Shown here: positions 15,963-24,938 of the stretch, one piece after another
Position numbering within the stretch: position 1 is the stretch's first letter
Layout: each line of letters starts with the position of its first letter
NCBI GenBank assembly: GCA_000648925.1
Contig: JFHF01000069.1
Coordinates: forward strand, 1-36,412
Length of the DNA: 36,412 bases
Source: Caballeronia jiangsuensis
Lineage (GTDB): Bacteria > Pseudomonadota > Gammaproteobacteria > Burkholderiales > Burkholderiaceae
Direction of reading: 5' to 3'
Notes under the pieces: generated by a model
The model's database searches: none
What the model saw: only the letters and a program-made list of their open reading frames with translations
What the model was told of the DNA's origin: nothing
Position numbers and translations under genes: made by a program

Positions 15963-16753
15963 CCTCGCAAGTAGCGGCCGCGTCGAAATTCAGGTGGCCT
16001 TGTCGGTCCGTGTGGCGGCATGACCGTCATTCGTCTCCGCATGGTTTTGCCGCCAGCGCAGGGGATTGATTTTAATCACCTCCCGGGCTGAGTTCACGAT
16101 GCCTAAGCGCGCAGTGGAAAGCTGAGACACCTTCGTGCTGTGCTTTCCAACGACCCTCTCAAGCGGCAATACCGAGAGTCGGAATTCGATTGGCCACAAG
16201 TCCGGATGGGAACAACCGCGGGCGTGTGCGCTGCGGTAGGTTGCTTCAAATCAATCGCGGTTCTCAAGTCACGGATGAGCAATAGCAGCTAAGCAGCTAA
16301 GGCGCGCGTTGCCGTCAGCACTCAAGCAAGCATTCACGTCTTCGCGAAGAGGGCGGCGAGCGGTTCTCATTTTTCACGCAAGCACACTTTGCAGGTGGCT
16401 ACCTGCGGCAAAGGCTTGAAATGCTATGACGACGTGGCGACGAGTCGCACTATGATTGACGGTGCTCTCGCCGCTCCCATCGGTGCGGTCGACCGCTTTG
16501 GTTAGCAACGACATTGCCTTTACTAGTCGGCCGAACGACGACGACCTTGTCCGATTAGCAGAGGAAATCGTTCGTGTCAACGAGTGTTAGGCTGGCGTCC
16601 TACGAAGACATTTCCTCTTTGCCAATATGAAAAGACGCGGGGTATCGTTCATGGAGTGCCCCAGGTCCGGCGAGGGGCGGGGCGCGGGCGAGTCGCGACA
16701 GACAAACGCAACTCTGTGTATACGTGCATTTTGTAGACTTTTGAGGCGTCGGA
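15963..16753. other. About 790 nt without a supported gene
   Basis: Frames are short on both strands. Near 16520-16590 RPNDDDLVRLAEEIVRVNEC ending in a stop looks protein-like and may be the tail of a lost gene, but I cannot assign it. Promoter elements for the MarR gene should lie at the right end. Confidence 0.4.
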
Positions 16754-17179
16754 ATGAGAGAGCTTGCACGTGGAGCGAATCATAAACTCACGAAGAACGA
16801 CTTCGAGCAGCTGTCCGAGTTTCGTTTTCAAATGCGGCGGTTCGAACGGTTTTCAGAGAACGCCGCGCACGAGGAAGGCATCACGCCGCTGCAATATCTT
16901 CTGCTTCTGCACATTCGCGGATTCCCCGATCGCGACTGGGCGAGCGTTGGCGAACTGGCAGAGCGGCTGCAAGCACAGCATCACGGCGTCGTCGCGCTGG
17001 TATCGCGCTGCGAGACGCTCGGATTCGTCAGGCGGCAGGTTAGCGAAACGGATCGCCGACAGGTTGAAGTGCACCTTGAGAAACCTGGCAACGAGATCCT
17101 CGACAAGCTCGCGCAGATGCATCGTACGGAACTGCAGCTACTTCAAGGTGCGTTCCAAGTGCCGCAAATCAAATACTAA
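16754..17179 (+). CDS. MarR-family transcriptional regulator
   Basis: 141 residues from ATG 16754. The winged-helix core is clear: EGITPLQYLLLLHIRG, then WASVGELAERLQAQHHGVVA, then LVSRCETLGFVRRQVSETDR with the DRR wing motif and the C-terminal dimer helices. MarR proteins are usually dimeric repressors that bind palindromes overlapping promoters and respond to small ligands or redox. Operator copy 4 and the 12-gene operon lie just downstream on the same strand. A frameshifted paralogue remnant sits at 3440-3530. It is the best candidate for the regulator of the five operator copies, but this is positional inference only. Confidence 0.88.
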   Translation: MRELARGANHKLTKNDFEQLSEFRFQMRRFERFSENAAHEEGITPLQYLLLLHIRGFPDRDWASVGELAERLQAQHHGVVALVSRCETLGFVRRQVSETDRRQVEVHLEKPGNEILDKLAQMHRTELQLLQGAFQVPQIKY

Positions 17180-17358
17180 GCGACAAACCTACCATTCGAC
17201 GCAGCGAGTTGCTCAAAGGGACTCGCGCGACCAAGCGGTCCTAGGCACGCTGATCGTCAAGCCGTAAGTCGGGCGTCATCGCAGTCTGAATTACGGTCGG
17301 CGTGCTGACGCTTCCGCCCACCCGTGACCGATACGCGCTTCCTGATGATTACACGCGT

Positions 17359-17377
17359 TACATCATAATGTGATATT
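17359..17377. promoter_or_regulatory. Palindromic operator copy 4 upstream of the 12-gene operon
   Basis: TACATCATAATGTGATATT. TTACAC (17349-17354) and GATATT, 17 nt apart, are weak candidates for -35/-10. The only substantial downstream genes on the plus strand are those of the operon starting at 17732. Confidence 0.55.
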
Positions 17378-17379
17378 TC

Positions 17380-17393
17380 TTCAAAATTTTGAA
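17380..17393. repeat. Perfect AT palindrome TTCAAAATTTTGAA
   Basis: Immediately 3' to operator copy 4 and followed by an A-run. It could be a second protein-binding site; it is too AT-rich in the stem for a typical terminator. Confidence 0.35.
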
Positions 17394-17731
17394 AAAAGGC
17401 TCGAATACGTCGTGGACCTCGCCCGTTCCAATGCTCCCGCTTGGCACGGAAGGAGGAATACAAAAAGAATTTCATTTTGATTTAGGTCAGCTTTCTTTTT
17501 TCTGTTTCGTCCTCCTCTGGGCTTGCACTACGCCGAACGATAGTGTGGAGACGCCAGCCCACCCGCCGGCTTCAATGCCCGTTCGCGGTTTGCTGCGTGC
17601 ACATGTGCGAAAGAGGCACGCACTTTGCGCTCTATCGCTGTATTCATTTCAACGCGCAGCGAACAATTTGCCGTCAAGGTGCTGCTTACACTCGCCTTAC
17701 CCACACTATGCGCGTTTTTGGAGGCCCCCTC

Positions 17732-19528
17732 ATGTCTGCAACTGTCGGTGACTTTCTAATTGATCGCCTGCACGCCTGGGGCGTGCGGCGCATTTACGGC
17801 TACCCGGGCGACGGCATCAATGGGGTGTTTGGCGCGTTGAATCGGGCAAAGGGAAAGATCGAGTTCATTCAGGTCCGCCATGAGGAGATGGCCGCGTTCA
17901 TGGCCTCCGCCCATGCGAAATTCACGGGCGAACTCGGCGTGTGCATCGCGACATCGGGACCTGGCGCATCGCATCTTCTGACCGGCCTCTACGATGCACG
18001 CATGGATCATATGCCGGTGCTCGCGATCACGGGCCAACAGGCGCGCGCGGCACTCGGCGGCCACTATCAGCAGGAGCTCGATCTCCCCTCGATGTTCAAG
18101 GATGTCGCTGGCGCCTTCGTGCAGCAAGCCAGTGTGCCCTCACAGATCCGGCACTTGGTGGATCGCGCCGTGCGCATCGCGCTGTCCGAACGCACGGTCA
18201 CCGCGCTGATACTCCCGAACGATCTTCAGGACCTCGAATATGAGCCACCCGGGCGCAAGCACGGCACGCTGCATTCAGGCGTCGGCTATCGCTGGCCCAA
18301 GATTGTGCCCTATCCCGACGATCTGCAGCGCGCAGCCGATGTGCTCAACGCCGGCAACAAGGTCGCGATTCTCGTCGGCGCAGGCGCGCTCGAAGCGACG
18401 GACGAAGTGATGGCGGTCGCCGATAAGCTCGGTGCCGGGGTGGCGAAAGCACTACTCGGCAAGGCTGCGCTACCCGACGATTTGCCTTACGTCACGGGTT
18501 CCATCGGTCTGCTGGGCACCGAGCCAAGTTATAAGCTAATGACCGAGTGCGACACGCTTCTCATGATCGGCTCGGGCTTTCCGTATTCCGAGTTCCTTCC
18601 GAAAGAAGGCGCCGCGCGCGGCGTGCAGATCGACATCAAGGCCGACATGCTCTCGATTCGCTATCCGATGGAGGTCAATCTCGTCGGCGATAGCGCTGAA
18701 ACCTTGCGTGCACTGTTGCCCCTCCTGCAAGCGCAAACGAATCACGCATGGCGCAAGGATATCGAAGGCTGGCTCGGCGACTGGTGGAAGACGCTCGAGA
18801 AACGCGCGCTTGAGCCCGCGAAAGTTGGCGTGAATCCACAGCGCACGGTATGGGAGCTCTCGCCACGCGTACCTGCGAACGCCATCGTAACCAGCGACTC
18901 GGGTTCATGTGCAAACTGGTATGCACGGGACCTGAAAGTGAGGCGCGGCATGATGTGCTCGCTCTCGGGTGGGCTCGCGTCGATGGGCGCGGCCGTGCCC
19001 TATGCAATCGCAGCGAAGTTCGCCCATCCCGAGCGGCCGGTGATCGCGCTCGTCGGCGATGGCGCGATGCAAATGAACAACATGGCCGAGCTCATCACCG
19101 TGGCGAAGTACTGGAAGCAATGGTCCAGTCCGCATTGGATCTGCATGGTACTGAACAACCAGGATCTGAATCAGGTCACTTGGGAACAGCGCGTGATGGA
19201 GGGCGATCCGAAGTTCGAGGCGTCGCAGGATATTCCGTCCGTGCCGTATCACAAGTTCGCGGAACTGATCGGCTTAAAGGGCTTGTACGTCGACGATGCC
19301 GAACGCATGGCGGCCGTGTGGGACGAAGCGTTCGCGTCGGATCGCCCTGTGGTGATCGAAGTGAAAGCCGACCCGAACGTGCCACCGCTGCCACCGCACA
19401 TTACGCTGCATCAGGCAAAGGCGTTCGCGACGACACTCATGAAGGGCGATCCGAATCAGGGCAATGTGATTGTCGAAACCGCGCGCCAAGTGCTCGGTGC
19501 GGTCTTACCCGGCCACAAGAGCACCTAA
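17732..19528 (+). CDS. TPP-dependent pyruvate-oxidase/acetolactate-synthase family enzyme
   Basis: 598 residues from ATG 17732, with GGAGG 9 nt upstream; in-frame codons further upstream lack similarity. The PYR domain starts SATVGDFLIDRLHAWGVRRI and carries the catalytic glutamate (Glu51 in RHEEMAAF). The central domain follows, then the PP domain with GDGAMQMNN (442-450) and LNNQDLN (474-480), the Mg-TPP site. It resembles pyruvate oxidase PoxB, a peripheral membrane flavoenzyme that makes acetate and CO2 and reduces quinone, more than acetolactate synthase (no small subunit nearby). Substrate is not proven. It is the first gene of a 12-gene run and ends 17 nt before the next start. Confidence 0.85.
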   Translation: MSATVGDFLIDRLHAWGVRRIYGYPGDGINGVFGALNRAKGKIEFIQVRHEEMAAFMASAHAKFTGELGVCIATSGPGASHLLTGLYDARMDHMPVLAITGQQARAALGGHYQQELDLPSMFKDVAGAFVQQASVPSQIRHLVDRAVRIALSERTVTALILPNDLQDLEYEPPGRKHGTLHSGVGYRWPKIVPYPDDLQRAADVLNAGNKVAILVGAGALEATDEVMAVADKLGAGVAKALLGKAALPDDLPYVTGSIGLLGTEPSYKLMTECDTLLMIGSGFPYSEFLPKEGAARGVQIDIKADMLSIRYPMEVNLVGDSAETLRALLPLLQAQTNHAWRKDIEGWLGDWWKTLEKRALEPAKVGVNPQRTVWELSPRVPANAIVTSDSGSCANWYARDLKVRRGMMCSLSGGLASMGAAVPYAIAAKFAHPERPVIALVGDGAMQMNNMAELITVAKYWKQWSSPHWICMVLNNQDLNQVTWEQRVMEGDPKFEASQDIPSVPYHKFAELIGLKGLYVDDAERMAAVWDEAFASDRPVVIEVKADPNVPPLPPHITLHQAKAFATTLMKGDPNQGNVIVETARQVLGAVLPGHKST

Positions 19529-19545
19529 CGGACGAGTGACGCGCC

Positions 19546-20652
19546 ATGATCTTGACTAGACGGGATGCCGCGATCGAAGCAATTCGTGCGCGCGCCTACT
19601 CGATCCCCACCGACAAGCCGGAGGCTGATGGCACGTTCGCGTGGAATGCGACGACACTTGTAATCGTCGAAGTTGTGGCGGCGGGCAAGACGGGCATCGG
19701 TTACACATACAACGATGCGAGTGTCGCAAAGCTGATCGAAGCGACGCTCGCGCCCCTGCTCATCGGCGGCGACGCATGGAACATCAATGCGCTGTGGTTG
19801 CGCATGCAGCAGCAGGTGCGCAATATCGGCCGCTCCGGCATTGCGGCGACGGCGATCTCAGCGCTCGACTGCGCGCTATGGGACGTGAAAGCTCGTCTGC
19901 TTGATGTTCCGCTCGCGCGATTGCTCGGGGTGATGCGGGAGCGCGTGCCGCTCTACGGCAGCGGCGGTTTCACCACGTATAGCGACGACGAAATGCGCGA
20001 GCAGCTTTCGCGTTGGGTCTTCGAAGCCGGATGTCGATGGGTCAAGATCAAGATCGGCAGCGAGCCTGCGCGTGATCCACATCGCGTGCGTGTGGCGCGT
20101 AAGGCTATCGGCGACGGTGCGGGCTTGTTTGTCGATGCGAACGGCGCGCTTGATTGCAAACCGGCGCTCGACTATGCGTATCGATTTTCCGAAGAAAACG
20201 TCGCATGGTTTGAAGAGCCCGTTTCCTCGGACGATGTTGTGGGACTCTCCTCACTGCGCGACGCACTGCCCGCGCACATGGAACTGGCTGCTGGCGAGTA
20301 CGGCTACACCCAGGACGACTTTCGAACCTTGCTCGCACGTAACGCCGTAGACGTGCTCCAAGCCGATGTCACACGCTGCGGCGGCATTACCGGCTTCATG
20401 CGCGTCGCGGCGATGTGCGATGCGTTTCATCGCCCCCTATCCGCGCATTGCGCTCCATCGATGCATCTGCACGTCGCGTGTGCTGCGCCTCGCTTGCGCC
20501 ACCAGGAATGGTTCCACGATCACGTCCGCATCGAGCAGATGCTGTTCGATGGCGCGCCACGCGCAGTGGACGGCGCGATCGCACCAGACCTGTCGCGACC
20601 CGGCTGCGGGCTGGATTTCAAACATGCGGACGCCCAGCGCTATGCCATCTAA
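19546..20652 (+). CDS. Mandelate racemase / muconate-lactonizing (enolase superfamily) enzyme
   Basis: 368 residues. The N-terminal capping domain is followed by a TIM barrel with the superfamily catalytic set: WVKIKIG (Lys167, Lys169), the metal ligands DANGAL (Asp197), FEEP (Glu223/224) and AGEYG (Glu251), then ADVTRCGG (Asp274) and SAHCAPSMH (His301). The KxK plus Asp/His arrangement fits the mandelate racemase subgroup, which includes many sugar-acid dehydratases. An aldonic-acid dehydratase would fit the oxidative neighbours, but this is inference. It starts 17 nt after the TPP enzyme gene. Confidence 0.85.
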   Translation: MILTRRDAAIEAIRARAYSIPTDKPEADGTFAWNATTLVIVEVVAAGKTGIGYTYNDASVAKLIEATLAPLLIGGDAWNINALWLRMQQQVRNIGRSGIAATAISALDCALWDVKARLLDVPLARLLGVMRERVPLYGSGGFTTYSDDEMREQLSRWVFEAGCRWVKIKIGSEPARDPHRVRVARKAIGDGAGLFVDANGALDCKPALDYAYRFSEENVAWFEEPVSSDDVVGLSSLRDALPAHMELAAGEYGYTQDDFRTLLARNAVDVLQADVTRCGGITGFMRVAAMCDAFHRPLSAHCAPSMHLHVACAAPRLRHQEWFHDHVRIEQMLFDGAPRAVDGAIAPDLSRPGCGLDFKHADAQRYAI

Positions 20653-20667
20653 GGACAGAGCATAACA

Positions 20668-21582
20668 ATGAACAAGACAACGACTGTCGGCATCGCCGTG
20701 GCATGCGGGCTCGCCGCACTGATCGGGACCAGCAAGCGCGCTGATCGTCGTACGCCTGCGCAAACACGAACGCAAACGCATATCGATACCGCGTGCACGT
20801 TCAACCACAGTTCCGCGCTGCTCGCCCTCTCCGTGCTCGCGGACAGCGCGATGGAGCACTATCGCGGCTCCTTTGACAACCCGGCGATGTACACGCCGCT
20901 CGTTGTCTCGACACTGTCTCTGCTCGCCGGCCTGCATGGTGGGCACGATCATGAGCCTCAGCGTCATCCAGTGCGCAATTCGGTGTATGTCGGCGCGGTG
21001 CTCGCCGGGCTCGCAGGAACCGGCTTTCATGTGTACAACATCACCAAGCGTCCCGGCCGATGGAGTTGGCACAACCTCTTCTATGCTGCACCAATCGGCG
21101 CACCGATGGCACTGCTGCTCTCCGGCGCGCTGGGGGCGGTCGCCGAACGCCTTCGCGATGAACCTCAGCACGAGCCGCGCCTCTTCGGCATGCCAGCAGG
21201 ACAGGCGCTGGCGCTGGTAACAAGCGCGGGCCTGGTCGGCACGCTGGGCGAAGTCGCGCTGCTGCATTTTCGCGGCGCATTTCAAAACCCGGCGATGTAC
21301 GCGCCTATTGTGATCCCGCCCGTCGCTGCGGCGCTGCTTGTGAACACCGCGATTGCCGCGCCCCGCCCGCGCTGGTTCACGCGGCTCTGGCTGCGCATGA
21401 CCGCGGCGCTCGGCATTATCGGTGTTGGATTTCATGCGCGAGGCATCGCCCGCAATCAGGGCGGATGGCGCAACTGGAGCCAGAATTTGTTCAATGGACC
21501 TCCACTGCCTGCGCCGCCGAGCTTTTCGGCGCTCGCGCTGGCGGGACTTGCTGCGCAGCGCCTGCGGGAGACCGAGCGATGA
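20668..21582 (+). CDS. Membrane protein with internal two-fold repeat
   Basis: 304 residues, starting 15 nt after the previous gene. Two halves repeat: about 50-165 and 188-303. Matching blocks are EHYRGSFDNPAMYTP (63-77) with LHFRGAFQNPAMYAP (199-213), GTGFHVYNI (117) with GVGFHARGI (252), WSWHNLFYAAPIGAP (132) with NWSQNLFNGPPLPAP (269), and AERLRDE with AQRLRET. Each half has about three hydrophobic helices. The conserved FRG.F.NPAMY, GFH and NLF...P motifs are in no family I can name. Its stop overlaps the start of the subunit-3-like gene (ATGA), so it is probably a partner of the dehydrogenase, perhaps a membrane anchor. Confidence 0.8.
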   Translation: MNKTTTVGIAVACGLAALIGTSKRADRRTPAQTRTQTHIDTACTFNHSSALLALSVLADSAMEHYRGSFDNPAMYTPLVVSTLSLLAGLHGGHDHEPQRHPVRNSVYVGAVLAGLAGTGFHVYNITKRPGRWSWHNLFYAAPIGAPMALLLSGALGAVAERLRDEPQHEPRLFGMPAGQALALVTSAGLVGTLGEVALLHFRGAFQNPAMYAPIVIPPVAAALLVNTAIAAPRPRWFTRLWLRMTAALGIIGVGFHARGIARNQGGWRNWSQNLFNGPPLPAPPSFSALALAGLAAQRLRETER

Positions 21583-22247
21583 ATCTTCCTCGCTATCCCG
21601 AGTACAACGTGCTGGACAAACGCGACACGCCCTCGTGGGACGACGTCACGCGCGCGGTCATCGACGCGCGGCTCGCAACGCCGAGAGAGCCGCGCTTCTT
21701 CGATGCCGTGCAGTTGAACGCAGTGCGCGCGCTCTGCGCGTGCATTGTGCCGCAATGCAAAGGCAGCGACCCAAGAAGCGATTTCGATCGCGAGCCCGTG
21801 CCTTTGGCCGCGTTGCTTGACGCGAAGCTCGACAAAGGCGGCGGTGATGGCTATCGCAATGCACGCCTTCCGTCGATGCGCGACGCATGGCGCATCGGCC
21901 TCGCGGCGCTCGACGCCGAAAGCCGAGCGCGTCATGAATTGCCCTTCGCTCGCATCGACGAGGATGCGCGAAAGTCGTTATTGAGCGACATGCAGCACGG
22001 CAAGCTCAGCCACGGCGCATGGCAAGGCATGTCGTGTGAGCTTTTCTTTCAGCAACGCGTGCTCCACGATATTTGCGGCGCCTACTACTCGCATCCGCAC
22101 GCGTGGAGCGAGATCGGCTTCGGCGGCCCCGCGAATCCGCGCGGCTATGTGCGCATGTACTTCGATCGGCGCGATCCGTGGGAAGCAACGGAGGCTGAAC
22201 CCGGAAAGGAAGAACAGGCGCGCAAGGAGAATCGCCGTGTCCGATGA
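21579..22247 (+). CDS. Gluconate 2-dehydrogenase subunit 3 family protein
   Basis: 222 residues from ATG 21579, which overlaps the previous stop. The pattern LNAVRALCACIVPQCKGS, then VPLAALLDAKLD, and the C-terminal HDICGAYYSHPHAWSEIGFG, then GPANPRGYVRM is that of the small subunit of FAD-dependent gluconate/sorbitol-type dehydrogenases. In those enzymes this subunit usually carries a Tat signal for export of the complex. Here the N-terminus (MNLPRYPEYNVLDKRDTPSW) shows no twin-arginine or hydrophobic signal. The adjacent flavoprotein is its obvious partner, and their genes overlap by 11 nt. Confidence 0.85.
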   Translation: MNLPRYPEYNVLDKRDTPSWDDVTRAVIDARLATPREPRFFDAVQLNAVRALCACIVPQCKGSDPRSDFDREPVPLAALLDAKLDKGGGDGYRNARLPSMRDAWRIGLAALDAESRARHELPFARIDEDARKSLLSDMQHGKLSHGAWQGMSCELFFQQRVLHDICGAYYSHPHAWSEIGFGGPANPRGYVRMYFDRRDPWEATEAEPGKEEQARKENRRVR

Positions 22248-23880
22248 TGCCCAGGAGGTGCCGCGCGGCAAGCATGGGCGCGCGCCGGATGTCTTTCGCA
22301 AAGGCGCCTGGCTGCCGATGCGCCAATATGATCCGGACGAAGCGGTCGACTTTGCGATTGTCGGCACGGGCGCGGGCGGCGGCACGCTCGCGTGCCGTCT
22401 CGCGGAAAAGGGCTTCAAGGTGGTCGGCTTCGATGCGGGCGCGTGGTGGCGGCCGCTCGAAGAGTTCGCCTCGGACGAAACGCACCAATCCAAACTCTTT
22501 TGGACCGACGAGCGCATCTGTGATGGTGAAGATCCCCTCCAACTTGGGACCAACAATAGCGGCAAAGCCGTGGGCGGAAGCACCGTGCACTTCGCGATGG
22601 TCTCGCTGCGCTTTCGGCCTGAATGGTTCAAGTCGAAAAGCGTGCTCGGCTACGGCGCGGACTGGCCGCTCGACTGGCGCGACATGTGGCGCTACTACGG
22701 CGAAGTCGAGCAGGCGCTGAAAATTGCTGGGCCCGTCACCTATCCGTGGGGACCGAAACGGCCACGCTATCCGTACCGGCCGCACGAGCTGAACGCAGCG
22801 GCACTCGTACTCGCGCGCGGCTGCGAGGCGCTTGGCATCGATTGGACGGAGACGCCGCTCGCGACCGTCTCCGCGCCGCGCGGAGAATCGCATCCGTGCG
22901 TGTATCGGGGCTTTTGCGTGTCGGGCTGCGCCACCAACGCCAAGCAGAGCGCCCTTGTCACGTGGATACCGCGCGCCGTTCGCGCGGGTGCCGAGATTCG
23001 CGATCTCGCGATGGTCGGTCGCATCGTCATGGGCGACGATGGCCGCGCGAGGGGCGTCGAATACTTCCGCGAAGGACGCTGGCAGTTTCAGCGCGCGCGC
23101 CATGTCGTGGTCGCGGGTTACGCGATCGAAACGCCGCGTCTGTTGCTGCTGTCCGCGACCGACCGCTATCCCGATGGCCTCGCCAATAGCTCGGGGCTCG
23201 TCGGAAAGAATCTGATGGTGCAGACCAATCAGGCCGTGTGGGGCACGATGGACGAAGAGATCCGCTGGTACAAGGGGCCGCCGTCGCTCTCTCTGACCGA
23301 GCACTGGAATTACGAGGACAAGGGCAAGGATTTCTTCGGCGGCTATTGCTACATGAGTCAGGGACCGCTACCGGTGGCGTGGTCCGCCACTCAGAACGGA
23401 CGCGGGCTGTGGGGACAGGCCTTGCTCGACGAGATGCAGAAGTACAACCATCAGGCGGGCTTGAAGATCGTCGGCGAAACCATGCCGCAGGAACGCAATC
23501 GCGTGACACTTGCCGATGAGAAGGATCAATACGGCTTGCCGATCGCGCGCGTGACGTACTCACTGTGCGATAACGACAAGCGGCTCATCGCCCATTCGCT
23601 CGATTTCATGAGCCAGGCGCTCCAAGCCGCGGGCGGGCGCGATGTCTGGCGCGAAACCGACGACACCTGCCATCTAAATGGCACCGCGCGCATGGGTGAT
23701 GACCGCGCGACGAGCGTCGTGAATGCGGACTGCCGCAGCTGGGACATCGACAACTTGTGGATCTGCGATGGCTCCGTGTTTCCGACGGTGGGTGGCGTCA
23801 ATCCGTCGCTGACGATTCAGGCAATCGCGCTACGAACAGCAGACCGAATTGAAGCATTAGCTGCCCGCGGAGAACTATAG
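22237..23880 (+). CDS. GMC-type FAD oxidoreductase (gluconate 2-dehydrogenase flavoprotein-like)
   Basis: 547 residues from GTG 22237, chosen for its AAGGAGA box; this overlaps the previous gene by 11 nt. The FAD-binding dinucleotide fold is VDFAIVGTGAGGGTLACRLA (about 38-57). The C-terminal signature CHLNGTARMG (His about 479) and GGVNPSLTIQAIA (Asn about 522) supplies the catalytic His/Asn pair of GMC enzymes. Related enzymes oxidise gluconate, 2-ketogluconate, sorbitol or other polyols and pass electrons to a multiheme cytochrome c; a triheme cytochrome ends this operon. No signal peptide is visible. Substrate unknown. Confidence 0.9.
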   Translation: MSDDAQEVPRGKHGRAPDVFRKGAWLPMRQYDPDEAVDFAIVGTGAGGGTLACRLAEKGFKVVGFDAGAWWRPLEEFASDETHQSKLFWTDERICDGEDPLQLGTNNSGKAVGGSTVHFAMVSLRFRPEWFKSKSVLGYGADWPLDWRDMWRYYGEVEQALKIAGPVTYPWGPKRPRYPYRPHELNAAALVLARGCEALGIDWTETPLATVSAPRGESHPCVYRGFCVSGCATNAKQSALVTWIPRAVRAGAEIRDLAMVGRIVMGDDGRARGVEYFREGRWQFQRARHVVVAGYAIETPRLLLLSATDRYPDGLANSSGLVGKNLMVQTNQAVWGTMDEEIRWYKGPPSLSLTEHWNYEDKGKDFFGGYCYMSQGPLPVAWSATQNGRGLWGQALLDEMQKYNHQAGLKIVGETMPQERNRVTLADEKDQYGLPIARVTYSLCDNDKRLIAHSLDFMSQALQAAGGRDVWRETDDTCHLNGTARMGDDRATSVVNADCRSWDIDNLWICDGSVFPTVGGVNPSLTIQAIALRTADRIEALAARGEL

Positions 23881-23943
23881 CGCGAGTCGCGTCCGTCTCA
23901 CGATCCGTCGAAAGAAGCATCAAGATAAGGATAGGGTGTGGGT

Positions 23944-24936
23944 ATGAATAAGCCGCAAATTGTGGTCATCACGGGCGCCACTGCCGGTGTGGGGCGTGCT
24001 ACGGCGCTTGAATTCGCCCATCGTGGCGCCGACGTTGCACTCATCGGCCGCGACGAACACGCGCTTGAAGAGACGGCGGCCGACGTGCGGGCGCTGGGCG
24101 TGCGGGCTCTCACCCTCCCTCTCGATGTCAGCGCGACAGGGGCACTTGACGATGCGGCGGCGCAGGTCGAAGCTAAGCTTGGGCCCATTGATGTCTGGGT
24201 GAACAACGCGATGGTGACGGCCTTCGCGCCTTTCGCCGAGATGTCCGAAGCGGACTTCAAACGGATTACCGACGTCACGTACCTCGGCTTCGTGTGGGGC
24301 ACCATGGCTGCGCTCAAGCGCATGGCGCCGCGCGATCGGGGGGTGATTGTGCAGGTCGGATCAGCGTTGGCGTATCGCTCGATCCCGCTGCAATCCGCCT
24401 ACTGCGGCGCAAAGCACGCAATTCACGGCTTCACCGATTCGCTGCGATGCGAACTGCTTCATGCGAAGAGCCGCATTCATTTGACGATGGTCCAAATGCC
24501 CGCCTTGAATACGCCGCAATTCGATTGGGCCAAATGTGAGCTGCCGCATGCCCCGCGTCCGGTTGCGCCGATCTACGACCCTGAGGTCGCAGCGCGTGCC
24601 ATTTACTGGTCGGCCACGCACCGACGGCGTGAACTCTGGGTGGGCGCACCATCAATCAAGGCGATCGTCGCAAATATGTTGTTTCCAGGGTTGCTCGATC
24701 GGTATCTGGGGCGCACGGGCTACGACGCGCAGCAGGATCCATCGATCGATTCGAACGGAAGGCCCAACAATCTGTGGGAACCGGTGAGCGCGCTGCACCG
24801 CGTACGAGGTCGCTTTGGGCAACAATCACAGCACGTGAGCCCGATGCTTTGGGCCGACACTCATCGTGGCCTGCTCGTCAGCGGGGCGCTCGCGCTTGCC
24901 GCGTGTCTGGCATGCGCCGCGAGGCGCCGGAGCTAG
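23944..24936 (+). CDS. Short-chain dehydrogenase/reductase with C-terminal membrane segment
   Basis: 330 residues from ATG 23944; an in-frame GTG at 23938 is possible. Classical SDR motifs: VVITGATAGVGRATALEFAH (NAD(P) loop), VNNAMV, the catalytic Ser of VGSALAYRS and YCGAK (Tyr and Lys). After about residue 250 a long extension ends with a hydrophobic helix (GLLVSGALALAACLACA) and a basic tail, suggesting attachment to the inner membrane. Such long SDRs are common but of unknown substrate. It lies 63 nt after the GMC gene, the widest gap in the operon. Confidence 0.88.
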   Translation: MNKPQIVVITGATAGVGRATALEFAHRGADVALIGRDEHALEETAADVRALGVRALTLPLDVSATGALDDAAAQVEAKLGPIDVWVNNAMVTAFAPFAEMSEADFKRITDVTYLGFVWGTMAALKRMAPRDRGVIVQVGSALAYRSIPLQSAYCGAKHAIHGFTDSLRCELLHAKSRIHLTMVQMPALNTPQFDWAKCELPHAPRPVAPIYDPEVAARAIYWSATHRRRELWVGAPSIKAIVANMLFPGLLDRYLGRTGYDAQQDPSIDSNGRPNNLWEPVSALHRVRGRFGQQSQHVSPMLWADTHRGLLVSGALALAACLACAARRRS

Positions 24937-24938
24937 TC

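Larger units (their letters stand above)
17180..17731. other. Long leader/intergenic region before the 12-gene operon
   Basis: About 550 nt. It carries operator copy 4, an AT palindrome, and an unused strong AGGAGG sequence near 17450-17456 that is followed by no start codon at useful distance. If transcription begins near 17385 the leader is about 345 nt long, which leaves room for post-transcriptional control. No clear terminator for MarR was seen. Confidence 0.4.

Noticed and set aside
13923..16718. 15-nt direct repeat CAAACGCAACTCTGT (about 13924 and 16704)
   Set aside because: About one such repeat is expected by chance in a window of this size, and flanks do not match.
20437..21435. 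332-codon minus-strand frame
   Set aside because: Antisense shadow of the enolase-family and duplicated membrane protein genes; Arg/His/Gln-rich with no family pattern.
22006..23304. 432-codon minus-strand frame
   Set aside because: Lies opposite the GMC and subunit-3 genes in a GC-rich region; composition is that of a complement frame.
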